Assembly: GCA_016712105.1 (NCBI GenBank) | Contig: JADJRU010000001.1 | Span: 62,001 to 126,000, forward strand | Length of the DNA stretch: 64,000 bases | Origin: Ahniella sp. | GTDB taxonomy: Bacteria; Pseudomonadota; Gammaproteobacteria; Xanthomonadales; Ahniellaceae | Direction of reading: 5' to 3' | Shown: one piece after another, positions 57,166 through 64,000 of the stretch | How positions within the stretch are numbered: position 1 is the stretch's first letter | Layout: each line of letters opens with the position of its first letter | Program-made: the position numbers and the translations under genes | Notes under the pieces: generated by a model | The model's input: the letters and a program-made list of their open reading frames with translations, nothing else | What the model was told of the DNA's origin: nothing | Databases searched by the model: none

Positions 57166-58839
57166 TCAGCGCTTCGCTGCACTCTCCAGCATGGCTTTGG
57201 CCGCAGCACGATTTTCGGCCGTCTGTTCAATCCCGCCCAGCATTCGCGCCACTTCATCCACTCGGGCTGCAGCGGTCAGCACTTCAATCTGCGTGCGGGT
57301 CTGACCGTCGACACTGGACTTGGCGACCCGCAAATGGCCATGACCGAGTGCCGCAACCTGCGGCAAATGGGTGACCGTCAAGACCTGACGTGCGCCGCCC
57401 AACTCGCGCAGCTTGCGACCAACCACTTCCGCGGTGGCACCACCGATGCCGGAGTCGACTTCGTCGAACACCATGACCGGCACTTCATCGGAACCCAGCG
57501 TGGCCACTTCGATCGCCAGGGCAATCCGCGCGAGCTCACCGCCCGACGCAACCTTGCGCAGCGGACGTTCGGGCTGCCCGGGGTTCGGACTGACCAGGAA
57601 TTCCACTTCATCGATGCCCGATGGATTGGGTGTGAGATCAGCGCGTGGCGTCAGTGCGGCGACAAATCGACCGGCAATCGCCAGTTCATTGAGGATACGT
57701 GTCACGGCGGAATCAAGTTTGCGTGCGCTGCCTGCGCGCGCTGCGGCCAAAGCCTGGGCTGCGGCCTGGTACTCCTTCTGCGCCACCGCCAGCGTCGACA
57801 GCAAACGCTCCCGTTCACCGCTGGCGCCTTCGATACGCAAGAGTTCCTGCTCGACTGCTTCGGCCTTGTCGGCCAGATCCTTCGGTGCAATCCGATGTTT
57901 GCGCGCCAACTCATGGATTCGCGCCAGTTGCTGATCGAGTTTCTGGAACTGCTGGGGATCCAGATCGAGCCGGTCGCGGTAACGCGACAAGGTATCGGCG
58001 GCCTCGCTGAATTGGATGTCGGCCGCATCCAGCAATTCAAGCACCGGATTCAGCGAGTCATCGAGTGTGCCGAGTTTTTCGAGCTCACCCCTGGCATCGG
58101 CAAGCAGACTGCGCAAAGACTGACTGTCATCACCATCGATGAGCTCACCGAGTTTTGCACTGCCTTCCAGAAGCTGGCTGGCGTTGCTGGCTCGTTTGTG
58201 ATCCTCGACGAGTTTCTGCAGGGCATCAGCGCTGAGTGCATCGCGTTTCAGTTCCTTCAGCTGGAACTTGAGGAACTCCACGCGATCCGGGTCGCCGCTG
58301 CCTGCGCCGTCCAGTTCCGCCAGCGCCCGTTCGATGGACTGCTGCTGACGGCAAGCACCAAGCACCCGCGCGAGCAGTTCTTCATGTTTGCCGAAACGGT
58401 CCAGCAAACGCAGTTGCTGCACTCGCTGCAACAAAGCCTGGTGTTCGTGCTGGCCATGGATTTCAACCAGCAAGGTACAGAGCTCGCGCATCTGTGTCAG
58501 CGAACACGGGCGGTCGTTGATGTACGCGCGCGAATTGCCATCGGCGCGCACGATGCGGCGCAAACGAAGTGCTTCGTCGTCGTCCAGTTCCTGCTCGACA
58601 AGCCACTGCCGGGCAGGGCTGCCAGCCGGCAACTCGAACTCGGCGTGCAGCTCAGCCCGTTCGGCACCGTGACGCACCACCCCGGCATCGGATCGGCCAC
58701 CCGTCAGCAACAACAGCGCATCAACAAGCAGGGACTTGCCGGCGCCGGTTTCCCCGGTGAGCACGGTCATGCCCGCACCCAGTGGCACTTCGGCGCGATC
58801 AATGATCGCGAAGTCCTTGACGAAGATCGATTTCAGCAC
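57166..58839 (-). CDS. recN: DNA repair protein RecN
   Basis: 557 residues, starting MLKSIFVKDFAIIDRAEVPL. SMC-like ATPase: Walker A GETGAGKS (29-36) at the N-terminus, a long coiled-coil middle, and the C-terminal LRKVASGGELARIALAIEV signature with the Walker B VMVFDEVDSGIGGATAE. Acts in double-strand-break repair. No LexA box was identified upstream. Confidence 0.95.
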   Translation of the reverse strand: MLKSIFVKDFAIIDRAEVPLGAGMTVLTGETGAGKSLLVDALLLLTGGRSDAGVVRHGAERAELHAEFELPAGSPARQWLVEQELDDDEALRLRRIVRADGNSRAYINDRPCSLTQMRELCTLLVEIHGQHEHQALLQRVQQLRLLDRFGKHEELLARVLGACRQQQSIERALAELDGAGSGDPDRVEFLKFQLKELKRDALSADALQKLVEDHKRASNASQLLEGSAKLGELIDGDDSQSLRSLLADARGELEKLGTLDDSLNPVLELLDAADIQFSEAADTLSRYRDRLDLDPQQFQKLDQQLARIHELARKHRIAPKDLADKAEAVEQELLRIEGASGERERLLSTLAVAQKEYQAAAQALAAARAGSARKLDSAVTRILNELAIAGRFVAALTPRADLTPNPSGIDEVEFLVSPNPGQPERPLRKVASGGELARIALAIEVATLGSDEVPVMVFDEVDSGIGGATAEVVGRKLRELGGARQVLTVTHLPQVAALGHGHLRVAKSSVDGQTRTQIEVLTAAARVDEVARMLGGIEQTAENRAAAKAMLESAAKR

Positions 58840-58915
58840 GACAGGCCCCGAATGGTTTGACTGGATGCGGACAATAACGCACGGGCATTACGCGCGATGG
58901 ATAGCGCGCGCGAAT

Positions 58916-58975
58916 CAATCAACGACATAAGTCGTTGATTGGCGTGAGGCAATTCCGGACGTGCACCGGACTCGC
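58916..58975. repeat. Dispersed palindromic element, copy 2 (inverted)
   Basis: CAATCAACGAC-ATAA-GTCGTTGATTG (58916-58941) followed by GCGTGAGGCAATTCCGG... and an imperfect CCGGAC stem. This is the reverse complement of 5351-5410 with about 53 of 60 bases matching by eye, both loops changed while stems are kept. Confidence 0.85.
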
Positions 58976-59015
58976 GTTGTTGGAACACAGCAGGGTGCCG
59001 ATATCCAACGGCCAG

Positions 59016-59933
59016 TTACAGGTACTCGAGCCAGCCCAGCGGATCGGGCGTGGTGCCTTTGAACAGTCCAAAGAACTGGTCCTTCACCTTGCGCGTCAGC
59101 GGCCCCGGTTCGCCGGCGCCAATCTTCTTGCCATCCACACTCTTGATCGGCGTGATCTCGGCGGCGGTGCCGCACATGAACAGTTCGTCGCACAGGTACA
59201 GGTATTCGCGCGGCATGTCCTGCTCGACCACTTCGATGCCCATGTTACGAGCGAGAGTCATCACGGTATTGCGGGTAATGCCGTTGAGGATCGCGGCCGA
59301 CACCGGCGTGGTGTACAGCTTGCCTTCGAACGCCAGGAACAGGTTCTCGCCAGCACCTTCCGACAACAGGCCGGTCGACGCCAAAGCGATACCCTCACCA
59401 AAACCGAGGCGGCGCGCTTCGCGCGCGATCAACTGGCCGGAAAGGTAATTGCCGCCGGCTTTGGCGCCGGTCGGAATGGTGTTCGGTGCCATGCGGTTCC
59501 AGCTCGACACCATCGCGTCAATGCCGGTTTCCGTCACCGCGTGACCCAGATACTCGCCCATTTCCCAGGCGGCAACGCCCACGTCGGTCGGGCAATCCGC
59601 ACTCAGGCCAAAACCACCCAGACCACGAAACGCCACCGGCCGCAGATAACACTTGCCGAAGTTGTTTGCGCGGATCACGTCCTTGCAAGCCTGAGTCAAC
59701 GCGGCCTGGTCAAACGGAATCGGCATGTCGTAAATATGCGCCGAGGCATAAAGCCGCTTCAGGTGTTCCTGCAGGCGAAAAATCGCCGGGCCCTTCGGCG
59801 TGTCGTAACACCGCACACCCTCGAACACGGACGAACCGTAATGAATGGCATGAGCCATGACATGGGTGGTGGCATCCGACCAGTTCTTGATCGAACCGTT
59901 GTGCCAGATCTTCTCGGGGTATTTCATCGTCAT
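59016..59933 (-). CDS. ilvE: Branched-chain amino-acid aminotransferase
   Basis: 305 residues from the ATG at 59933 (MTMKYPEKIWHNGSIKNWSD) with GCAGGAG before it. Class-IV PLP fold: HYGSSVFEGVRCY, YLRPVAFRG, and the PLP lysine in IPTGAKAGGNY (Lys158); the C-terminal CGTAAEITPIKSVDG is typical. It transaminates leucine, isoleucine and valine with 2-oxoglutarate. Confidence 0.95.
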   Translation of the reverse strand: MTMKYPEKIWHNGSIKNWSDATTHVMAHAIHYGSSVFEGVRCYDTPKGPAIFRLQEHLKRLYASAHIYDMPIPFDQAALTQACKDVIRANNFGKCYLRPVAFRGLGGFGLSADCPTDVGVAAWEMGEYLGHAVTETGIDAMVSSWNRMAPNTIPTGAKAGGNYLSGQLIAREARRLGFGEGIALASTGLLSEGAGENLFLAFEGKLYTTPVSAAILNGITRNTVMTLARNMGIEVVEQDMPREYLYLCDELFMCGTAAEITPIKSVDGKKIGAGEPGPLTRKVKDQFFGLFKGTTPDPLGWLEYL

Positions 59934-59995
59934 GGCCTGCTCCTGCAACGTGTTTCGGCTGGAAAAGACGACATGATATCGGTTTGCGGCCCTGT

Positions 59996-60028
59996 GTGTA
60001 GGCTGGCGCTGGGCAAAGCGAAGCCCAG
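59996..60028 (+). repeat. Short dispersed repeat GGCTGGCGCTG-(A/G)GC-AAGCGAAGCCCAG, copy 1
   Basis: GTGTAGGCTGGCGCTGGGCA followed by AAGCGAAGCCCAG. The same unit occurs at 62166-62199 (same strand) and 63171-63203 (inverted). Confidence 0.75.
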
Positions 60029-60298
60029 TTGACTGCCTCACCCCGTGAGAACTGACCCATGAACGCACCATGCACGGATTCCACCGGAATCCCGTATGTA
60101 ATCGCAGGCAGGGCAAAGGGGATTCTCAGCGTAATTCGGTGCAAGCGAGGTTCATGACCCCGCGTGAGGCACCGGCGTGCAGGCGCCCGTTCAGTCCATG
60201 AGTGTCTCGGGAGGAGCACTCATCGGCGGTCCTGTCCGTTCATTCGGGAATCCGCTTCCCGAATCCCACGCACATCAACCGAAAAAGGTTCCGCCACC

Positions 60299-61003
60299 AT
60301 GAAACGTGAACACGTAGTGCCGAGCACACCCAGACCCTGGATAGCCGGCCACAAAACCCTGATGTCTTCGATCTTTGCCCTGGTCGGTTTGGCTGTCTTG
60401 CCGACCCAGGCAAACGCCTGGGTGCAATGGATCCGGTATCCCTACCCGGCGATTGATAATCCGGGCATGACGCCAACCAAGAATTGCCGCGAAGTTTATG
60501 AGTGGGGTCGATCGCGTGGGTCGGAGCGCATGGCGCCGCACGCCCCGGCTTTTCGCGTTCACTTCCAATTGCATGAACCCTACGCCACCCAGGCGTGGTT
60601 GGCCGGCGACGGCGAAGAGATTGATGGAGTCTGGACCGGCAATCCACCGGCTGGCATCAGCCGCCGCAAAGCCGGCAGCTGCTGGGCGCTCGTGCCGGCC
60701 GATCGCACCCCACTCCAGGCCGACCAGGACTTCAGCGGCGAAGTCGTCGACCATGAGTGGTTCCCGGAATTCGTGTTTCCCCGGCCGCCATCGCAACCCA
60801 TCGCATTTCCGCCCCCGCCGCCACCGCCGCCGCAGTTCACCAAGGAAGAACTCGATTCCTTCACCTATACGTTCACCGGTCCGGACGGAACAAAGAGGCA
60901 TTGGGTCCGCGGCTTCCGCAACGTGGACCAGATCAACGGCAATGACCTGATCGAGACCCTTCAAACGGGCTGGATCCTCTATCAGGACAAGAACATTCGC
61001 TGA
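60299..61003 (+). CDS. Exported protein of unknown function with a polyproline stretch
   Basis: 234 residues from the ATG at 60299, the only start giving a signal peptide (helix about residues 20-40, MSSIFALVGLAVLPTQANA). The mature part is Trp/Pro-rich (WVQWIRYPYPAIDNPG), holds a run of about eight prolines near residue 180 (FPPPPPPPPQF), and ends VDQINGNDLIETLQTGWILY. No family recognised. An 8-bp palindrome (TTCGGGAA/TTCCCGAA, 60243-60263) lies in its leader. Confidence 0.65.
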   Translation: MKREHVVPSTPRPWIAGHKTLMSSIFALVGLAVLPTQANAWVQWIRYPYPAIDNPGMTPTKNCREVYEWGRSRGSERMAPHAPAFRVHFQLHEPYATQAWLAGDGEEIDGVWTGNPPAGISRRKAGSCWALVPADRTPLQADQDFSGEVVDHEWFPEFVFPRPPSQPIAFPPPPPPPPQFTKEELDSFTYTFTGPDGTKRHWVRGFRNVDQINGNDLIETLQTGWILYQDKNIR

Positions 61004-61025
61004 CAGGCACGACCGCACCAGCGTT

Positions 61026-61056
61026 CCAGCTTTCTGTCCTGACGGCAGAAAGCTGG
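61026..61056. terminator. 11-bp hairpin between convergent genes
   Basis: CCAGCTTTCTG and CAGAAAGCTGG with a nine-base loop, between the stops at 61003 and 61065; no T run on either side. Confidence 0.5.
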
Positions 61057-61064
61057 AGCCTCGT

Positions 61065-61475
61065 TCAACGCTCAGCACCCAACATCGTCGCGTCCCGACT
61101 GCTGCCGTGCATCGCCTCCCGTTCGGCCAGCCACGCGTCGTAACGAGCAGACTGATCGGCGCGCAAATGCTTGCGGATACGCAACTCTTCGTCATCGCGA
61201 AGGGCCTGCATCTGGCCACGCAGGACGTCGGCTTCCGACTCAAGACGAACTTTCTCGGTCTCATCGTGCGCCAGCCCAGCGCGCCGGGCCGCGCGCATCA
61301 CCCGGTTGTGCTCCTGGCGGATCGACGCGAATTTCTTGCGGACTTCCGCCTCGATGGCAGATATCTCGCGGGCCTGGTCGCTGTCGAGCGACAGTGAGGT
61401 TTTCAGTGGTGCATCGGCATGAGCCGAGAAGGCCGCAATGGCCAGCACGAAGGACAACACAAGGTTCTTGAGCAT
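61065..61475 (-). CDS. Small exported helical protein, possibly LTXXQ/Spy-like
   Basis: 136 residues with a signal peptide (MLKNLVLSFVLAIAAFSAHA). The mature part is almost wholly charged alpha-helix (EISAIEAEVRKKFASIRQEHN), reminiscent of small periplasmic Spy/CpxP-type chaperones, but no LTxxQ motif is seen. Family uncertain. Confidence 0.65.
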   Translation of the reverse strand: MLKNLVLSFVLAIAAFSAHADAPLKTSLSLDSDQAREISAIEAEVRKKFASIRQEHNRVMRAARRAGLAHDETEKVRLESEADVLRGQMQALRDDEELRIRKHLRADQSARYDAWLAEREAMHGSSRDATMLGAER

Positions 61476-61702
61476 GAACGGACTCCCTTCTAGGTAGTGC
61501 TTCCGATGGATTCGGTTGCATCAGGGAATACGCATTCAGGAGGGCGGAACGACATTCCGTTTGCTCGGCATGTGGATGTTGACAGGGGCATGCTCCGAAC
61601 TTAAGCCGATCCAAAGGGTCGAAGCCAGTATCGACCATCGGTTCGTCGATTACCCAGACCGGCACTTGAGTAGCGCGTCGCGGAATTTTTCGGAGGAATC
61701 CT

Positions 61703-62128
61703 GTGCCCAGAAAGTCTCACTTGTTCGTGTTCATGGCGGCAGCGCTCACTTCCGGATTTTTCACGTTCGTTACAGTGAACAGGTCATTGCTTGACGGGCG
61801 CGCAGAAGCATTGGCTCTGCGACTAGCCGGGCACAGCTCCCATGAAAAAGCGGAATTGATTGGTTTCGTGGAATCGCTGCACCGGAATCAACAGGGCTAC
61901 TTCAGAAACAAATCGGACATGAAATTTCCCGTGATTGGCATGGTTCCAGAATATGGGGTTTCAATTAATGGAAACGACGCGAGACTGAGGCTCGATGGAA
62001 GAAGGGCAGAGGACGGCGTAAGCATGGAGTTCCAGTTTGACGAGGATGGACGAGTCTCCGAAGCACTCATCAGCAGAGGCGAATCCAAGGAATCCTGGCC
62101 ATACTGGACCCGCGATGAACACCAATAA
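61703..62128 (+). CDS. Unknown small membrane-anchored or exported protein
   Basis: 141 residues from a GTG at 61703 preceded by CGGAGGAAT. One N-terminal hydrophobic helix (SHLFVFMAAALTSGFFTFVTV) and a charged soluble domain follow, with no recognised family. The base composition is visibly A/T-richer than the housekeeping genes, as in the next three genes. Confidence 0.6.
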   Translation: MPRKSHLFVFMAAALTSGFFTFVTVNRSLLDGRAEALALRLAGHSSHEKAELIGFVESLHRNQQGYFRNKSDMKFPVIGMVPEYGVSINGNDARLRLDGRRAEDGVSMEFQFDEDGRVSEALISRGESKESWPYWTRDEHQ

Positions 62129-62165
62129 CCTTGCCCGCGTGGAGATGCGGCGCACAGCGAGGTCT

Positions 62166-62199
62166 GTGCAGGCTGGCGCTGAGCGAAGCGAAGCCCAGC
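62166..62199 (+). repeat. Short dispersed repeat, copy 2
   Basis: GTGCAGGCTGGCGCTGAGCG followed by AAGCGAAGCCCAG; same unit as 59996-60028. Confidence 0.75.
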
Positions 62200-62330
62200 T
62201 TGCGTCGATCCGGCAGACGCTGAGGGTTAGTCGGAGTGTTCGAAATTGGGCTATCGAACCGATCCAGAATTAGAGCCCCCAGTACGATCGGTGAACGAAG
62301 CGCGTATTCAGAGCATCGGAGAACATCAAA

Positions 62331-62837
62331 GTGCGAACAGGAATTTGTGCTCTGGTCCTATTGGCCTCACTCGGTACAACGTCGTGCCGGCTCTCTGGGC
62401 CTTGCGAGGACTACGCTGAACTCGTTGAGTCAACAGTGCACCGGGAGGCACTTCAGGAATGGTCAGACAAATACATCTCCCAGCTTCAAACCGCCGACGA
62501 GGAATACCGCTCTGGAGATTTGCGTGGTCCTGGAACCTATGCGATTGATATGACATCGCGGAACATTCCTGCGCCCCCTGGACTTGCAGGCGCAGAAGTA
62601 AGGGTAATTTCCCGAAGAATCCCGCGCTTTCCAGCCCTGATCGATTCAGACAATCAGCGCGACGAAATGGACGAACAGACAAATTTCGGTGTGTTTGTCG
62701 GGCACGGAAATTGGAGAGGTATTGTGGTGAGTCATTCGAGCGATCAGCGTTCAGCTCATGCCCAGGCAAGCATGGTTGCGGGAGACGTGATCTCCGCCAG
62801 AGATCGGTCAACTGCAATTTGCCGCGAGCGGATGTGA
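62331..62837 (+). CDS. Unknown putative lipoprotein
   Basis: 168 residues from a GTG at 62331. The N-terminus MRTGICALVLLASLGTTSC carries a lipobox-like LGTTSC with Cys19, so it may be lipidated. The mature domain has no family I recognise; the fragment GVFVGHGNWRGIVVSHS may be conserved. Composition is A/T-rich. Confidence 0.55.
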   Translation: MRTGICALVLLASLGTTSCRLSGPCEDYAELVESTVHREALQEWSDKYISQLQTADEEYRSGDLRGPGTYAIDMTSRNIPAPPGLAGAEVRVISRRIPRFPALIDSDNQRDEMDEQTNFGVFVGHGNWRGIVVSHSSDQRSAHAQASMVAGDVISARDRSTAICRERM

Positions 62838-62881
62838 GCGTTTGTCGCATAAGCGCAGACTTGAGGGCGGAGGCATCGCAC

Positions 62882-63154
62882 ATGAAAACACTAGATCAAG
62901 TCATCCTAATCGCGCTGGCTATTCCCTTTGTCACCAGCATCGTTTTCTGTGCGGTCAACCTGCAACTTGCGCTTGCCAGAACCAAGTACAACAAACACCT
63001 ATTGATGGTATTCGGACCAATATGCTTTTTGTTCCCAGGGCTATTTGAATCCGATGGAAACAAGTACCGAAAGAGGACCATCTATAGTGCATCCGTGACG
63101 GTGATCTGCGGTCTATTGGCTTGGTCGCACTTCCTATCGCTCGCGGATAGCTGA
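62882..63154 (+). CDS. Small unknown two-helix membrane protein
   Basis: 90 residues, ATG at 62882. Three hydrophobic segments (residues 6-28, 41-55, 70-86) with a basic segment between. No family recognised; lies in the A/T-rich group. Confidence 0.5.
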   Translation: MKTLDQVILIALAIPFVTSIVFCAVNLQLALARTKYNKHLLMVFGPICFLFPGLFESDGNKYRKRTIYSASVTVICGLLAWSHFLSLADS

Positions 63155-63170
63155 TAGGAAGCGGGGTATG

Positions 63171-63203
63171 CTGGGCTTCGCTTCGCTCAGCGCCAGCCTA
63201 CAC
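63171..63203 (-). repeat. Short dispersed repeat, copy 3 (inverted)
   Basis: CTGGGCTTCGCTTCGCTCAG followed by CGCCAGCCTACAC, the reverse complement of copies at 59996 and 62166. Confidence 0.75.
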
Positions 63204-63228
63204 TGCATTGTTTTGGAGAAGGTCAACC

Positions 63229-63678
63229 ATGAGTATCTTACGCGCCACAACAGCCCTTTTAGGGTTACTCGCTTTGTTGCTGACTGGATGCCAGGAGCCG
63301 ATGCATTCCGGATTCAAGACTGAGGCGATCGAAGACGCAATTCGACAAGGATTGATTCGTGAACGCGAATTGAAAGTTGGGGCTCCGATTCTTCATGAGC
63401 TATGTGATGTCGGGTGCGAAGACCGGCCAGACCTCATCCTTGCAGCAATTCACTCTGGAGCAGACGTCAATAAAGTGCATGATCGACATACGGCACTCTT
63501 GATCTGCGTTGAAACCGCGAAACTCGATTCGACGAGGGTCTTGGTTGAGTTTGGCGCGGATACTTCCGCGCCAACTCCAACAGGGAAAAACGCTTTCGCA
63601 ATTGCCTCGACATTTTCCGAAAAGAGAGCACAGGAGTTCATTGCCGTCTTGAAGACGGCAAAGTCTCAATCGCGTTAG
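63229..63678 (+). CDS. Ankyrin-repeat-like lipoprotein
   Basis: 149 residues from the ATG at 63229 with TTGGAGAAGG before it. A lipobox LLLTGC gives a lipoprotein signal (Cys20). Two short ankyrin-like repeats follow: AAIHSGADVNKVHDRHTALL and VLVEFGADTSAPTPTGKNAF. Probably a periplasmic or outer-membrane protein-binding lipoprotein; partner unknown. Confidence 0.65.
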   Translation: MSILRATTALLGLLALLLTGCQEPMHSGFKTEAIEDAIRQGLIRERELKVGAPILHELCDVGCEDRPDLILAAIHSGADVNKVHDRHTALLICVETAKLDSTRVLVEFGADTSAPTPTGKNAFAIASTFSEKRAQEFIAVLKTAKSQSR

Positions 63679-63695
63679 CCCCGCATACCAGCCAG

Positions 63696-64000
63696 CTACT
63701 CAAAGCTGTTCATGAACATGCGATTGTCGTCATCAAGGATCATGCCTGCGCCTTGGTTGTCGGCAATCGTGGCATTGAGCGGCGTGGTCAGATTGAGCAG
63801 GACGGTTTCGTCGGGCTCGCCGGTGGTGTCGCCATTGATCGTGACATTGACGGTAGTGGTGAGTTGGCCGATGGCGATGTTGGCGGTGCCATTGTTGGCA
63901 ACATAGTCGTTGTTGGCGGTCGTGGCGGTGCCGTTGGCGGTGGCGAAGGTGACGGAGACTGCCTGTGCGCTGGTCGCACTGAGCGTCAGCGTGAACGTCA
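63696..64000 (-). CDS. C-terminal part of a Calx-beta-domain surface protein, 5' end outside window
   Basis: The minus strand from 64000 reads a Calx-beta-like segment (VSVTFATANGTATTANNDYV, TVNVTINGDTTGEPDETVLL) and ends ADNQGAGMILDDDNRMFMNSFE at 63696. The final MFMNSFE resembles the LFRDGFE end of the protein ending at 51379. The rest is beyond the window. Confidence 0.7.
   Translation of the reverse strand, partial: TFTLTLSATSAQAVSVTFATANGTATTANNDYVANNGTANIAIGQLTTTVNVTINGDTTGEPDETVLLNLTTPLNATIADNQGAGMILDDDNRMFMNSFE

Noticed and set aside
60060..60298. Riboswitch in the leader of the polyproline protein gene
   Set aside because: GC-rich stems are present but no known consensus could be matched.

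Overview
This window is a GC-rich chromosomal stretch, most likely from a gammaproteobacterium of the Xanthomonadales/Lysobacterales (probably a Rhodanobacteraceae-type genome). The basis is inference from gene content and style: divergent rhlB/trxA, TPR proteins beginning FWNELRKRR, large secreted proteins with Calx-beta, GEVED or IPTL-type ends, abundant TonB/peptide-scavenging genes, and REP-like hairpins of the GTGGGAGCGGCTTCAGCCGC kind. No rRNA, tRNA, CRISPR array, transposase or phage gene was found.

Layout. 0-5.3 kb: the 5' part of a BNR/VPS10-repeat exported protein and a divergent TPR protein. 5.3-13.2 kb: a hairpin cluster, then a probable cyanophycin/beta-aspartyl-peptide scavenging locus (exported cyanophycinase-like peptidase, TonB receptor, YfcC-type permease, isoaspartyl-dipeptidase-like protein). 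13.3-17.0 kb: acyl-CoA dehydrogenase, an Lgt-like membrane protein overlapping a cysteine-rich radical SAM enzyme of the tetraether-synthase type, and a VOC protein. 17.2-17.7 kb: tandem repeats. 17.8-24.8 kb: FMN-binding glutamate-synthase-like protein, a yjfL/ygiB/ygiC-like operon, a membrane protein coupled to an EEP-family phosphodiesterase, and a TauE/SafE permease. 25.1-28.7 kb: three exported proteins with cohesin-like, dockerin-like and IPTL-CTERM-like features. 28.9-34.7 kb: rhlB, trxA, cytochrome c5, a SOUL haem-binding protein, etfA and etfB. 34.9-39.0 kb: a very large gingipain-like (C25) protein. 39.3-39.8 kb: rpmB-rpmG. 39.8-41.4 kb: an extraordinary G/C homopolymer tract. 41.7-48.3 kb: cphB-sdaA, midA-like/vanZ-like, pteridine reductase and gamma-glutamyltransferase. 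48.8-60 kb: a beta-helix/Calx-beta exported protein, a truncated YdcF-like gene, dnaA, fabG/peroxiredoxin, PhzF-like, M20 peptidase, recN, ilvE. 60.3-63.7 kb: small exported proteins of unknown function, several noticeably A/T-richer than the rest. The right edge holds the end of another Calx-beta protein.

How the genes fit together. Amino-acid and peptide recycling is a strong theme: two cyanophycinase-family peptidases (one exported, one cytosolic), an isoaspartyl-dipeptidase-like protein, L-serine ammonia-lyase, gamma-glutamyltransferase, an M20 peptidase, a C25 peptidase and a branched-chain aminotransferase. Exported multidomain surface proteins are a second theme.

Sequence-quality warning. 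At least six single-base indels break otherwise well-conserved genes (near 2650, 13440, 16360, 16590, 36015 and 41720), and two stretches (about 32.6-33.0 and 39.8-41.4 kb) look corrupted toward G/C. These look more like consensus errors than true pseudogenes, but this cannot be settled from the sequence alone.
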